Assembly (NCBI GenBank): GCA_900319625.1
Contig: ONPD01000005.1
Coordinates: 62,001-126,000, forward strand
Reading direction: 5' to 3'
DNA: 64,000 nt
Origin: an uncultured Treponema sp.
Lineage (GTDB): Bacteria; Spirochaetota; Spirochaetia; Treponematales; Treponemataceae
Numbering within the stretch: the first letter of the stretch is position 1; each line of letters starts with the position of its first letter. Below the pieces are notes generated by a model. The model had not been told where the DNA came from and searched no databases. It worked only from the letters and a program-made list of their open reading frames with translations. Of this stretch, positions 1-10,500 are shown one piece after another. The position numbers and the translations under genes are program-made.

Positions 1-863
1 ACTGAATAAGAACGGCGCACAATACGGATATCATCGATTTTACCGGTATAATTCGGGCAGAACATTACCTCACTTGGAGTTCCAAGCTGCATAAGGCTTA
101 CTTCGCCGTCTTCCCGACCATTCGAAGTATAATAGAACAAATCTTCAGTAACGCCGTTTACGATATATTCAAGACAGCCGTTATCTGCATTGTAAGAAAG
201 AGCATGGGTACTCCAGGTGTCAGGCACAAGAGTTGAGCGCCCCCTTAAAATGATATCATGGGAGTCCTTAATATCCCTGTCAGTATCAAAAAGATTGGAA
301 AGCGACCATTCAAGATGCCCCTTAATAAAGCTGGCATTCAAAAGCTGATATACAAGATTCTTGCCGACAATTTTTGACGATTCCCATTTAAAAATTGTCT
401 CGCCGTTTTCCGCAACGGAAGGACAAAGCCAGAATTCAATAGTAAAGCTTCCGGTCAATCCTTCGGTTCCAAAAAGACTTCCCTTTCCGCCTGAAATGCT
501 TAAGCCGCCCGGAGCACGGGAAAGGCCAGCCTGCTTTTCCATCTTTGTCTGATTAGAAAGCTTCAGACTGTTTCGTTTTATAGTATAATTTCCGTCACTT
601 ATAGGATTCTTTGGATTTTCAAAATCAATCAGAAGATCAGTTTCTTCATCGGCTTCAAAGGAGTTAGGCGCAAGCTCAATGCAGGGATAACCGAAGCGGC
701 CGGTGCCGGTGGTAACATTTTTCTGAGACTGAAACTCTTTCCAGCCTTCCTTACCACCAAGGACAACTTCCTTTGCAAAAAGGCAGCTAAGACATCCGCC
801 CCAGAATCCTGCCCACGCAAGAAAGGCTACAAAAATCAACAATTTTCTGATATTATTTTTCAT
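1..863 (-). CDS. Exported LamG-domain protein, 3' end cut by the window edge
   Basis: Reading the minus strand from the ATG at 863 gives 287 open codons that run off the window. The first ~30 residues (MKNNIRKLLIFVAFLAW...) form a basic then hydrophobic signal peptide. From about residue 110 the pattern (GSFTIEFWLCPS, then 'DTWSTHALSYNADNG' and 'YTGKIDDIRIVRRS') matches a LamG/concanavalin-like jelly roll, a fold often used to bind glycans or proteins at the cell surface. The ligand is unknown. The start codon is only 4 bp from the divergent uvrC start, so its promoter must lie inside uvrC. No clear Shine-Dalgarno is seen. The reading frame and signal peptide are seen directly; the fold is family-level inference. 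Confidence 0.8.
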   Translation of the reverse strand, partial: MKNNIRKLLIFVAFLAWAGFWGGCLSCLFAKEVVLGGKEGWKEFQSQKNVTTGTGRFGYPCIELAPNSFEADEETDLLIDFENPKNPISDGNYTIKRNSLKLSNQTKMEKQAGLSRAPGGLSISGGKGSLFGTEGLTGSFTIEFWLCPSVAENGETIFKWESSKIVGKNLVYQLLNASFIKGHLEWSLSNLFDTDRDIKDSHDIILRGRSTLVPDTWSTHALSYNADNGCLEYIVNGVTEDLFYYTSNGREDGEVSLMQLGTPSEVMFCPNYTGKIDDIRIVRRSYS

Positions 864-867
864 ACCA

Positions 868-2991
868 ATGCCAGACAAAACTGCCTCAACAAGAGAAATC
901 CTCCATCAGACAGCCCTGAAAGCTCCTTTATCCAGCGGCGTTTACCTCTGGCGCAATGCCGAAAACACCGTAATTTATGTGGGAAAGGCCAAAAATCTTA
1001 AGAACCGTCTGTCTTCATATTTTTCCGGTCAGAAAAACATCAAAACCCGGCTTTTAGTTTCCCACGCCACTTCTATAGAATATATCACAACAGCCAACGA
1101 GTACGAAGCTCTGCTGCTGGAAAACAACCTGATAAAAAAATACAATCCGCGCTACAACATAGACCTCAAGGACGGAAAATCCTATCCTTCGCTCAAAATC
1201 ACCCGCGAGGATTTTCCCCGAATCTTTAAGACGCGGCACATAGTCCAGGACGGAGCCCGATACTTCGGCCCCTACCCCGACGTTTATGCACTGGATACCT
1301 TCATTGAAACCATTTTCAAGCTGTATCCAGTGCGCCATTGTAAGACCTTGCGAAATCGAGATGCACCATGTCTTTACTATCACATGAAACAGTGCAAAGC
1401 CCCATGCTGCAAAAAAATCGACAAGGAATCCTACAATGAATACATCGGAGAAATTGCCGGCCTACTTGAGGGAAAAGGCGAAGAAACGATTACAAAACTG
1501 CAGGCCCAGATGAAGGCCGCCGCCGCCGAACTCAATTTTGAAAAAGCAGCCCGGCTGCGCGACGGAATCAAGGCCCTGATGATTATGCAGAACCAGAACG
1601 TCGTAGAAACTTTCGATTCCGATGACCGCGACTACATTGCCTACTGGTCAGAGGGCGAGCTTGTAAGCTTTACGGTCCTCAAAATCCGAAGCGGAAAGCT
1701 GCTTGCCCGTGAAAATTACCGGGCCGAATCCCTCAATGACGACGACGACCTTATCGGCGAGTTCATGGCGGTTTACTACGATAACGAAAACCTTCCCCCT
1801 GCGGTTTACGTGGCTCCTACAGCACAATATGAAATTATATCTCACTGGCTAGATGATTCGTTCCCGCAGGCACAGACCAGGCTTTACCTTACAATGACAG
1901 AAAAGTCTGCCCGAGAACTAGTCAAAGCCTGCGGGCCCGCGGCCACCTCCGAGCCTACAGATGGCAGTGCCGCCACCACTGGGGAAGTGCCACCTGCAAC
2001 CGGCAGTGCGCCGTTAACGCCCCCAGCCACTTTGGAAGGCGGCCTTGCAAACGCCAGTGTCTCCACCGCCCCCCGCGACATAGCCGCAATCCAGATGGCC
2101 CGTCAGAATGCCCACGAAGACATTATCCGCCGCCTTCGCGAACGAGGCGACACCCCCGCAATGGAAGAACTCAAAAATCTTCTGGGACTTCCTAACCTGC
2201 CAGTCCGCATCGAAGGTTTTGATATCGCACATATCGGGGGAAAATTCCCGGTTGCCTCCCTTATCAGCTTTTACAACGGCAACCCCGACAAAAAAAATTA
2301 CCGCTACTTCCGCCTGAAAACTACAGACGGCCTCATAGACGACTTCCAGTCCATGCGGGAAGCCGTAAGCCGCCGCTATTCCCGCCTCCTCAACGAAGGC
2401 CAGGAGCTCCCGGACCTGCTTTTAATCGATGGTGGTATCGGTCAGGTAAATGCCGTAGACGGAATCTTAAAGGCCCTGGGAGTAGAAATCCCGATTGCAG
2501 GTCTTGCAAAACGCGATGAAGAAATCTGGCGTCCTTATGCAAGCGAGCCGATAAAGCTCCCCCGCCGCAGCGACGGTCTCCGCCTTTTGCAGCGGGTCCG
2601 CGACGAAACCCACCGCTTCGCAACCAGCCGCAACCAGACCCTGCGCACAAAAGAAAATACAAAATCCATTTTTCTGGAACTGCCAGGCGTAGGCGAAAAA
2701 CGTGCCGTTCAGCTGCAAAAAGCCTTCACCACCCTGGAAGACCTTGCCGCTGCCCCGGAATCCGCCATTGCCCAGGCCATCCACGTCCGCGCCCAGGAAG
2801 CCGCCGACATTCTTCTTTCTGCCAAAAATCTCCTTTCCCAGCGTAACGAGAAAAAAGACCTCCAGCGCCTCTCCCTGGGCCAGTCCGGCACCACAAAAGA
2901 AAAGGCCGCCGAAGCACAATACCTCGACGACCTTGCAAGCCTGGCACTTTCCACAGGCGATGACGGCGAACTCAAAGTTGCCGAAAAATAA
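868..2991 (+). CDS. uvrC: Excinuclease ABC subunit C
   Basis: UvrC makes both incisions around a DNA lesion during nucleotide excision repair, after recruitment by UvrB. The order of domains is complete: GIY-YIG nuclease (about 20-100; SGVYLWRNA then VIYVGKAKNLKNRL), UVR/UvrB-binding helices (about 210-240; AELNFEKAARLRDGI), RNase H-like nuclease with its Asp-Asp-His set (GFDIAHIGG; LLIDGGIGQVNA; DETHRFA), and a C-terminal HhH region (LPGVGEKRA). At 707 aa it is longer than the usual ~600, partly through an Ala/Pro/Thr/Ser/Gly-rich linker at about 352-403. A possible extended -10 (TGATATTAT, 848-856) lies 11 nt before the ATG with no Shine-Dalgarno. Its stop codon directly abuts the stop of the convergent diguanylate cyclase. 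Confidence 0.97.
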   Translation: MPDKTASTREILHQTALKAPLSSGVYLWRNAENTVIYVGKAKNLKNRLSSYFSGQKNIKTRLLVSHATSIEYITTANEYEALLLENNLIKKYNPRYNIDLKDGKSYPSLKITREDFPRIFKTRHIVQDGARYFGPYPDVYALDTFIETIFKLYPVRHCKTLRNRDAPCLYYHMKQCKAPCCKKIDKESYNEYIGEIAGLLEGKGEETITKLQAQMKAAAAELNFEKAARLRDGIKALMIMQNQNVVETFDSDDRDYIAYWSEGELVSFTVLKIRSGKLLARENYRAESLNDDDDLIGEFMAVYYDNENLPPAVYVAPTAQYEIISHWLDDSFPQAQTRLYLTMTEKSARELVKACGPAATSEPTDGSAATTGEVPPATGSAPLTPPATLEGGLANASVSTAPRDIAAIQMARQNAHEDIIRRLRERGDTPAMEELKNLLGLPNLPVRIEGFDIAHIGGKFPVASLISFYNGNPDKKNYRYFRLKTTDGLIDDFQSMREAVSRRYSRLLNEGQELPDLLLIDGGIGQVNAVDGILKALGVEIPIAGLAKRDEEIWRPYASEPIKLPRRSDGLRLLQRVRDETHRFATSRNQTLRTKENTKSIFLELPGVGEKRAVQLQKAFTTLEDLAAAPESAIAQAIHVRAQEAADILLSAKNLLSQRNEKKDLQRLSLGQSGTTKEKAAEAQYLDDLASLALSTGDDGELKVAEK

Positions 2992-4446
2992 CTACATCCT
3001 TATTTTCTTCATTTCTTTTTTGTGCTCATACATAAGCTCGTCGGCGCGCTTAAATACGCTGTCGACAGACTTATCAAGCTTTGGATCAAAAAGGGCAACA
3101 CCAATGGCGGCAGAAACCCGCTCCCAGGTTTTAAGGGAAGCATCAGTAGCAAGCTTTGCCAGTCTGTCATTCATCTGGCGCTCAAGATTTTCTACGTTTT
3201 TATAATCTGTGTTTTCAATAAGAACGACAAACTCGTCTCCACCGATGCGGAAAACCGGCGAATGGTCAAAAACTTCGCAGATAATCTGGCAGAGTTTAAT
3301 CAGGGAAACATTTCCCTTATCGTGACCGTAATTATCATTTATAACTTTGAGAAAGTTCAAATCAATCATTACAATTCCGAATTCAGTTTTTCCTTCCGGA
3401 ATTCCCTGGTCAATGCGCTTGGCTTCCTTATCAAAGGCTGTTTTGTTTCTGAGTCCGGTAAGTCCGTCTTTATGGGCAAGCGCAGACATTTCATCAGCTT
3501 TTTTTCGAGTCAGGGTAAGCTCGTGCATTGTGCTCAAAATGGTACGGATATGGCTGTTCAAATCACGTTCCATTTTTTTCATCGAATCTGCCAGCTCTTC
3601 AATTTCATCACCGGTGTGAATATTCAAATGTGAAAAGCGGTCTTTTTCGTTTTCAGAATCTTCCTGGCAATACTGAACCGCAGCCTTTGTTATTCTGCTG
3701 ATTGGCTTTGTTACTGCATGGTTTACAACAAGGATTGCAAGCCCGCAAATCATAAGGGTAATTACAAAAAGAATAAGGGAAAAGGCAATCAGAAAATTAC
3801 GCTGACGGGCACGAACCTCATCCATAGAAATATCAACCATTGCATAGCAGAGAACCGAACCATTTACGTCATATACAGGAACACCCGCTGTTACAAGCCA
3901 GCCGTATTCTTTAGTTCTGGAAATATAAGGTGGGAAACCAAGTTCAGGATTATTAAGAACCCTCAGGTTATCCTTGTGAATGCCAAGATAATCGATACAG
4001 CCCGGCGGGCAAGGCTCATCAGAAGCATCAGCAATATAAATACAATGCTTATTTTCTTTGTTAATATATAGAAGATAAACTGATTTTACCTTAGCCGTAT
4101 TCTGGGCATAATGAAGCATATTTGTCAGAGCCCGGAAAACCGGAGAACGTTCCACCTGAGCATAATTCGAAAGGTACCTGTCAAACTCAGGAGTTCCCCA
4201 TTGATCACTCATTACCTTATTTTCAAGCGAATTATAAATTTTATCAATTTCGGATTTTATCTGGACTATCTTAGTTTTATCGATAATGCGCGACACCATA
4301 AGGGAAACGCTGTTCGCTTTGTCATTGTAATTTGAGTCGATGATTTTTCTGATAATTCTGCTGCTTATTGTAATCGAAGTTGCACTTAAAATAAGGGCAA
4401 TAATAATGATTACAAAAGCTGCCTTCGTTTTTAACTTTAAGCGCAT
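2992..4446 (-). CDS. Membrane-bound diguanylate cyclase (Cache-like sensor, HAMP, GGDEF)
   Basis: Predicted to make cyclic di-GMP from two GTP at the inner membrane. From the ATG at 4446 (484 aa) the order is TM helix (about 8-25), an extracytoplasmic Cache-like sensor with the segment SDEPCPPGCIDYLG, a second TM helix (about 215-240), a HAMP region (VTKPISRITKA), a linker helix, and a GGDEF domain with the intact motif RIGGDEFVVL. An upstream in-frame ATG at 4470 exists, but a perfect TATAAT (minus strand, 4459-4454) sits between the two ATGs, 7 nt before the second. I therefore start at 4446 and read the mRNA as leaderless. It is convergent with uvrC, with no bases between the stop codons. 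The ligand is unknown. Confidence 0.92.
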   Translation of the reverse strand: MRLKLKTKAAFVIIIIALILSATSITISSRIIRKIIDSNYNDKANSVSLMVSRIIDKTKIVQIKSEIDKIYNSLENKVMSDQWGTPEFDRYLSNYAQVERSPVFRALTNMLHYAQNTAKVKSVYLLYINKENKHCIYIADASDEPCPPGCIDYLGIHKDNLRVLNNPELGFPPYISRTKEYGWLVTAGVPVYDVNGSVLCYAMVDISMDEVRARQRNFLIAFSLILFVITLMICGLAILVVNHAVTKPISRITKAAVQYCQEDSENEKDRFSHLNIHTGDEIEELADSMKKMERDLNSHIRTILSTMHELTLTRKKADEMSALAHKDGLTGLRNKTAFDKEAKRIDQGIPEGKTEFGIVMIDLNFLKVINDNYGHDKGNVSLIKLCQIICEVFDHSPVFRIGGDEFVVLIENTDYKNVENLERQMNDRLAKLATDASLKTWERVSAAIGVALFDPKLDKSVDSVFKRADELMYEHKKEMKKIRM

Positions 4447-4497
4447 AGGAAGTATTATAATATATAACAATATGTTTGCAAGAATTTATGTTATAAT
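4446..4497. promoter_or_regulatory. Divergent promoter region between the diguanylate cyclase and addB
   Basis: On the minus strand a TATAAT (4459-4454) lies 7 nt before the diguanylate cyclase ATG at 4446, which fits a transcript starting at the start codon. On the plus strand TGTTATAAT (an extended -10, TATAAT at 4492-4497) lies 24 nt before the addB ATG, which has its own Shine-Dalgarno AAGAGGA at 4511-4517. The two promoters thus give different leader types. Start sites are inferred from -10 spacing only. Confidence 0.6.
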
Positions 4498-4521
4498 AGG
4501 ATTCTTAAAAAAGAGGATTTC

Positions 4522-7500
4522 ATGGCAGACAAACGATTAATTTCTCCAGAAAAGCTTGGCAGTTTTTTTAAGGAAGCCCTTTGCAATCAGAATAATTATT
4601 TTGTTTTTTCAACTGATGTTGTGATGAACTCCTGGGTGGACTGGTGCATTACTCATCCGGAAGAAAGCGGAGTCGATGCTCTTGCACTGGAACGTTTTAT
4701 AGCCTGGGATAAGTTTAAGGGGGAAGCTGTCCGTGCAGAAGAAGAAGGAAAAACAACAGTTCCGTCTATCTTACGAAAGTTTTTTGTAAACTCCCTTATC
4801 CGGGAAAACGCTTCTTCCCCGGACGACTCTCCTCTTTTCAAAAAAATCATAAATCCCCAATTCCGTCGTGATGCCGATTCATTTACCGACTGGATTTCCC
4901 ACATAATTTCCTCACTAAAGCTCTGGTACAAAACCCTTACAGCTCCGGAGAACGCCGGCTACACTATGGACGAGGAAGACTGTGACTACCTGGAGCTTTA
5001 CAAACGCTACTCTGCTTTTCTTGAAGCAAACAATCTTTACGAGCCAAGCTGGATTGAACCTGATTTTTCTTCGGAAGGAAAGCACTACATCATTTTTTAT
5101 CCGGAGCTTCTTGAGGATTACGGCGATTATAAGGAAATTTTTCAGAAGTGCAAAGGAATTACAATCATAAGCTTGCCGGATGAAAATCTACCTTCCAAGG
5201 CCAATTCCCCTGCCCGGGCAGAAATTCCCTGCACAAAATATTCAGATTCCCGCAAGGAGCTTCGCCGCACGATTCTGCGAATACGAAAACTGTGTGCCGG
5301 AGGGGACGCTGCCGCTACGGAAGGAGACAGCGCTACCCGCTGGGACCAGATAACCCTAAATATTCCGGATTTACAGACTTACCGCCCCTACCTTGAACGC
5401 GAGCTTACAAGATACTGCGTGCCTTATGTAATCCGCGCAGGCTATCCTCTTATTCAGAATACGGCTGGCCAGATTTTTTCAGAAATCCAAAACTGCTTTA
5501 ACTCGGATTTTTCTTATGATTCTGTCCGCGCCCTCATTCTTGATGAATATATTCCCTGGAAGGAAGAGTATAAAACAAAGCGCGAAAACCTTATCAGCGA
5601 AGGAAATGCAATGCGCTGTATCTGCGGCTATGACGAAAACCAGACTGACGGAAGTAAAAAGCACATTGATATCTGGGAAGAAGCACTGAAGGCAACAAGC
5701 TATAAGAATGAAGCTGAACTGAAATTTTACCAGAGCCTGAAAAAAGATATTTCTGCCCTTTGTAATTCGAATTCTTTTGAAGCAATTTTGCAGGCCTGGC
5801 TGATTTTTAAGGAAAATTATCTGAGCGAAAGCTCTTTTTCGGAGACAGCTGACGCTATTATAGGCCGCTGTATTACAGAATTAAAAAGCCTTATCCAGCT
5901 TGAAAACGACTGGTGTAAGGGAGAAAACTCAAAGCTGGCAGTTTCAAAGCACTATGATTTTTTCATCACGGAACTTTCAAAAAAGACCTATACACCGCAG
6001 AATAAAAAATGCGGAATTTCTGTTTACCCCTATAAAACAACAGCCGGCGGATTTTTTACACATCAGTTTGTAATTGATTCCAGTCAGAAGAATCTTGAAG
6101 TTCAATATAAAAAACTCAGCTTCTTAAGTGATGAAAAAAGAAAGCTTCTTGGCATAGAAAAAAAAGACCAGGAAGCAAATCTTTCCAAAGCATTTGTCCG
6201 CCTTTATGACAGCCTGAACGACGATAAGACTACATATTTCAGTTTTGCAGAAGATTCTTTTGCAGGCTTTGCTATCTGCCATAATGCACTTCAGGAAATC
6301 CAGCCTGATGATGATGAAATCGACATTTCAGATTTTATTCTGAATGAAAAAGATTATATGCTGGGAAAAACAGAAGCCGGGGGACAGCCACTTAAACTTT
6401 CTCTTGCTCAGAAAAACCAGCTTAAAAAGTGGCAGGAATTAAACAGTCCCCATGCCTCTGAAGAGCAATATCTGCCATCCCGGGGCATAAAAAACAAAAT
6501 CAACGAGATTCTTGTCAGTAAGCGTCATAAAAATGATGCAGAAAAAAACGACAAAATCGTAATTACTCAAAGTGATATGAAAAACTTTTTCCCCTGCCAG
6601 CGCAGATGGATTTTTTCGAATGTTATCAATCTTAAAGAAGAATCTCTGGACACTGATTTAACAGGCCCTTTTGACATGGGAAACATAAATCATAAAATTC
6701 TTGAGCTTTTTATGAAAAAATACATGGAGTCAAATCTACCTCTCCCTGTAGCAAAAGACGGAAGTTTTGATAATGAAAGTGAAATTCAGCGGCTTTTACG
6801 GGAATATGCAAAGCAGGCAATAAAAAATCCAGAAGAAGATTATTCAAAAAGCCCACTCACTCAGAAAATGCTTCTTACCCAGCTAGATGATATTTCTAAT
6901 CACATTCTGGATTTTCTTCATAATTTTCTGCAGAAAAACACAGCGCCTGAAAAAATTACAAAAACTTCAAAAACAAAAGGCTTCGGCGGATTTTTTGTAA
7001 GGGGAGTTGAACTAAGTCTTTCCGGAGAAAATCCAGGCAAAGCTTACAATTATTTTGGAAAGCTGGATTTACTTTTATCTCCCGGCCTGGAAAATACAGA
7101 TTCAGAAAACTGGACAATCATCGACTATAAAAACACAAAAAGACCGTCTGAAAACAGCATAAAACTGGATGCTGAAGGAAAACTTAACGATTTTCAGATG
7201 CCTATGTACATAAGTCTGATTCAGAAAACCAAAAGCAATCCGGATGTTGATACAGCACATTTTTATTCTATAAAAGATGCCTCCTCCTCAGTAGCCGTTG
7301 ACCATAACAGGCTTGGCAGCAGCCAGAAGGATTTTGAAGATGAAATGAAAGCCTTTGAAGAATATTCAGACAACTTTGCAGAGGATATCATCAATTCCAA
7401 ACTGGAACCATCTGCAGAAAAAGTCGACATCTACAAAGACTGCGTAAAATGCAATTTCAAATCAGTCTGCCGTTATAATTACGAGGTTTCAAAACATCAG

Positions 7501-7536
7501 ATGACTTCACAGCTTTCACAGCAGGGGGAAAACTAG
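4522..7536 (+). CDS. addB: AddB-like PD-(D/E)XK nuclease subunit of the recombination nuclease
   Basis: AddB pairs with AddA to process double-strand DNA ends for RecA-dependent repair. Evidence at the C-terminal end (1004 aa): a RecB-family nuclease core with YFGKLDLLL followed by IIDYKNTKR (Asp868-Tyr-Lys870), enclosed by the four cysteines expected for the AddB iron-sulphur cluster, Cys692 (FFPCQRRW) and Cys974/977/983 (CVKCNFKSVC). The N-terminal ~600 residues resemble the inactive helicase-like part of AddB but show no clear Walker A. A Shine-Dalgarno (AAGAGGA) precedes the ATG by 4 nt. The stop is followed by a single base and then the addA ATG (TAG-A-ATG), so translation of the pair is probably coupled. 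Confidence 0.85.
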   Translation: MADKRLISPEKLGSFFKEALCNQNNYFVFSTDVVMNSWVDWCITHPEESGVDALALERFIAWDKFKGEAVRAEEEGKTTVPSILRKFFVNSLIRENASSPDDSPLFKKIINPQFRRDADSFTDWISHIISSLKLWYKTLTAPENAGYTMDEEDCDYLELYKRYSAFLEANNLYEPSWIEPDFSSEGKHYIIFYPELLEDYGDYKEIFQKCKGITIISLPDENLPSKANSPARAEIPCTKYSDSRKELRRTILRIRKLCAGGDAAATEGDSATRWDQITLNIPDLQTYRPYLERELTRYCVPYVIRAGYPLIQNTAGQIFSEIQNCFNSDFSYDSVRALILDEYIPWKEEYKTKRENLISEGNAMRCICGYDENQTDGSKKHIDIWEEALKATSYKNEAELKFYQSLKKDISALCNSNSFEAILQAWLIFKENYLSESSFSETADAIIGRCITELKSLIQLENDWCKGENSKLAVSKHYDFFITELSKKTYTPQNKKCGISVYPYKTTAGGFFTHQFVIDSSQKNLEVQYKKLSFLSDEKRKLLGIEKKDQEANLSKAFVRLYDSLNDDKTTYFSFAEDSFAGFAICHNALQEIQPDDDEIDISDFILNEKDYMLGKTEAGGQPLKLSLAQKNQLKKWQELNSPHASEEQYLPSRGIKNKINEILVSKRHKNDAEKNDKIVITQSDMKNFFPCQRRWIFSNVINLKEESLDTDLTGPFDMGNINHKILELFMKKYMESNLPLPVAKDGSFDNESEIQRLLREYAKQAIKNPEEDYSKSPLTQKMLLTQLDDISNHILDFLHNFLQKNTAPEKITKTSKTKGFGGFFVRGVELSLSGENPGKAYNYFGKLDLLLSPGLENTDSENWTIIDYKNTKRPSENSIKLDAEGKLNDFQMPMYISLIQKTKSNPDVDTAHFYSIKDASSSVAVDHNRLGSSQKDFEDEMKAFEEYSDNFAEDIINSKLEPSAEKVDIYKDCVKCNFKSVCRYNYEVSKHQMTSQLSQQGEN

Positions 7537-7537
7537 A

Positions 7538-10500
7538 ATGAGCGAAAATTACGATTATCTTGATTTACTTGAAAGAAAACTTGACCCCCGCCAGCGGGAA
7601 GTCTGTTGCCGGACAGATAACACAATCGTAGCCGCCGGTGCCGGTTCCGGAAAGACTCAGGTTCTTGCAACCCGTTTTGCCTGGCTTGTCATGAGTAAAA
7701 ACATCCCGGCTCCAAAAATTCTTACCCTGACTTTTACAAAGAAAGCCGCCGGAGAAATGTACAAGCGAATTTACGAAACTCTTTCCTTTTTTGCAGAAAA
7801 CGAAAAAACTCCTGCATTGGAAAAAGAAAGGGCAATTCAGGCCTTAAAGGATTTTTCTAATGTTCATATTCAGACTCTGGATTCCTACTGCAAAAGTATT
7901 GTCGAGCAGGCTGCCACAAGCTACGGAATCCGCCCGGACTTTACGACAGGTTCTTCTGATTCCGAAACAGAAATTAAAAATCAGGCACTGCCTTTTGTTT
8001 TTTCCAACTGCGAAAATCCGGTAGTCAGGGACTATGCCACAATCGGAAATTATCAAAGCTTTGCAGATAACGTGCTTTCAAAAACAATTATCGACTACAC
8101 TTCACTTGCAAGCAATCCAGATTATTTTTCTGACAAACTGACAGCTCAGAAGAAGGAAATTATCCGTGTCTGGAACTATCTGATTTTTGGAAAATGCAGC
8201 AGTAAAAATATACTTGAAGGCAAACCATCAGAGCTTTTTATAGAAGATCTTGAAGAAAAAATTAAGGATTTCCCGAATGCCAACTGCATTCAGAATGCTT
8301 TTTCTCTTTTTGAAAACGAATTTCAAAATACAAAAGGAAAAGCTGGAACTCCTTATTTTTCGAACTGTGAAAAAATCATCGAAACTTTTTCTAAAATAGA
8401 AATTAACCCGCTTGCACTTAATGATGATTTTGATTTTGATAATCCGGGAAAAGAAGAGGTTTCCAGATTAAAAAAATTTTACGACGCCTTGAATCTTTTT
8501 GATTTTCCACAAAATAAATCAGGCTACACAAAAGAGCTCAGGGCAGCAGTAAAACCAATAAAAGAAGTTTATCTTCCATATATTCAGGCAGTTTTCACCT
8601 ACATAACAAATTATCAGAGCATAAAAAATCTTCAGTTACTTTTCGACCGCTTCAAAAATCAAATCAACCGCCAGAAGCGGACAAGCGGAAAACTTACTTT
8701 CAAGGATATCAGCGAGCTTTCACTTGAAATTTTGATTTCCCGCAAAGAAATCAGGCGTCAGGAAAAAAATGCCTACGACAAAATAATGATTGATGAATTT
8801 CAGGACAACAACGGCAAAAACCGAGACCTTCTCTTCCTTCTTTCGGAAAAAGATTTTACTGCAGAAGGATTTGATTATGGCTGCAAGGACGGAGTTCCCG
8901 GGGTTGAGGATATCCGGGATGATAAACTCTTTTTTGTAGGAGATGAAAAGCAGTCCATTTACAAATTCCGTGGTGCCGAAGTTTCTGTTTTCAATGAACT
9001 TAAAAAAGACCTTGGCCAGAAGAACTTTCTTCAGATGGAATACAATTACCGTTCAGACACAGAACTGATTGCTTCATTTAATTATCTTTTTGGCAAAAAC
9101 AATTATATTTTTGATTCCATGACAGAAAAAAATTACGAAGCAAAATATGAAAAAGCGGCAGTAAAGTTCGACCCGAAAACAGGCCGGGAAATTGACTTCC
9201 CTCAGCTTACCCTGCAAAATATCCGTCTTCATACCTGTCTCTTGACCGCAACCCTTATTGATAATGATTCTCTGCTTGATGAAAACAACCAGACAGCCTA
9301 TTTTATTGCAGAAAAAATCAGCAGGATGCTGAAAAGCCCGCAGAGCGACGGAAAGCTTCCACGTTTTTCTGATTTTGCAATTCTTGATAAATCGCGACAT
9401 CGAACTCAGCTTTTGCGCTGGCTTAATTATTTTGGCATTCCTTATCAGCTTGATTCAAACAGTGATTTATTTTCTGACGGACCTGTAAACGATATTTATG
9501 CCTTTTTACGACTTTGTGTTTATCCCGGCGATAAAAATGCCTTTGCAAGCTTTCTTGCTTCCCCTTTCTGTAATCTAAATCAGCAGACACTGGAAGCTGT
9601 CTTAGTAAAAACAAGTCTTGCAGAAATCCCGGAAAAGGAAGACGAAATAATTAATAAAGCAGAGGAAGTGCTCTCAGAATGCTCTCAAATCCAGAAAAAT
9701 CACTTTGTGCGCGGAATTACTTTTATTAAGTCGGAACGAAAAAATGTCCTGAGCCAGACAATAGCAAAAACCGTCAGTGATTTGTGGTATAAAAGCGGCT
9801 ATCACTATGCCACAATGGAAAATCACAAAACAGAGCTTTATGCTGAACAGTTTGATTTCCTATTTGAACTTGCCCGTCAGTGCGATCAGAATCAGAAAAA
9901 TATTTCCTGGTTTGTAGACCAGCTTTCGATTGTAAAAAATAAAGAGAAAAACACCCTTGAAGATGAAGAAATTGATGTTGGAGAAGTTTCTTATCCTCTG
10001 GAAAAGCAGGATGCCGTTCAGATTATGACAATACACAAAAGCAAGGGCTTGCAGTTCAAGTATGTTTTTGTAACCGGCTGTATTTCTGCAAGAAACAACA
10101 ATGACAAAAATGCAGTTTTCTTTGATGAAGAATTCGGAGCATCCATAAAACCTGAAAGCGGAGCCGGAAACTATTTTTCTATGATTCAAAAGCTTGCTTC
10201 AAGAAAAAAGGATATTGCAGAATTCCGCCGCCTGATTTACGTTGCAATTACCCGTGCAATTTCGGAAGTTTATATTGTAGGAAAATGGAGCCCGATTCCA
10301 AAATCATCATCATATAAAGATTCTGATAATGACGAAAACTTCAAGCTTCTGGAAAAGTGCATTAAGTATTATTATCCGGAAACAAGTGAAGATAGTAATT
10401 TCGCTCTTGATGAAGAAAAACTTAGTAATATTTCTGATACTCCTTTCAGCTTTTATTCAATAAGGCCTGTAACAAAAAAAGAAGCATATTCAGCTGCTGC

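Noticed and set aside
2467..2919. Minus-strand open frame inside uvrC
   Set aside because: Fully inside uvrC on the other strand, low-complexity Gly/Phe-rich translation, no start signal.
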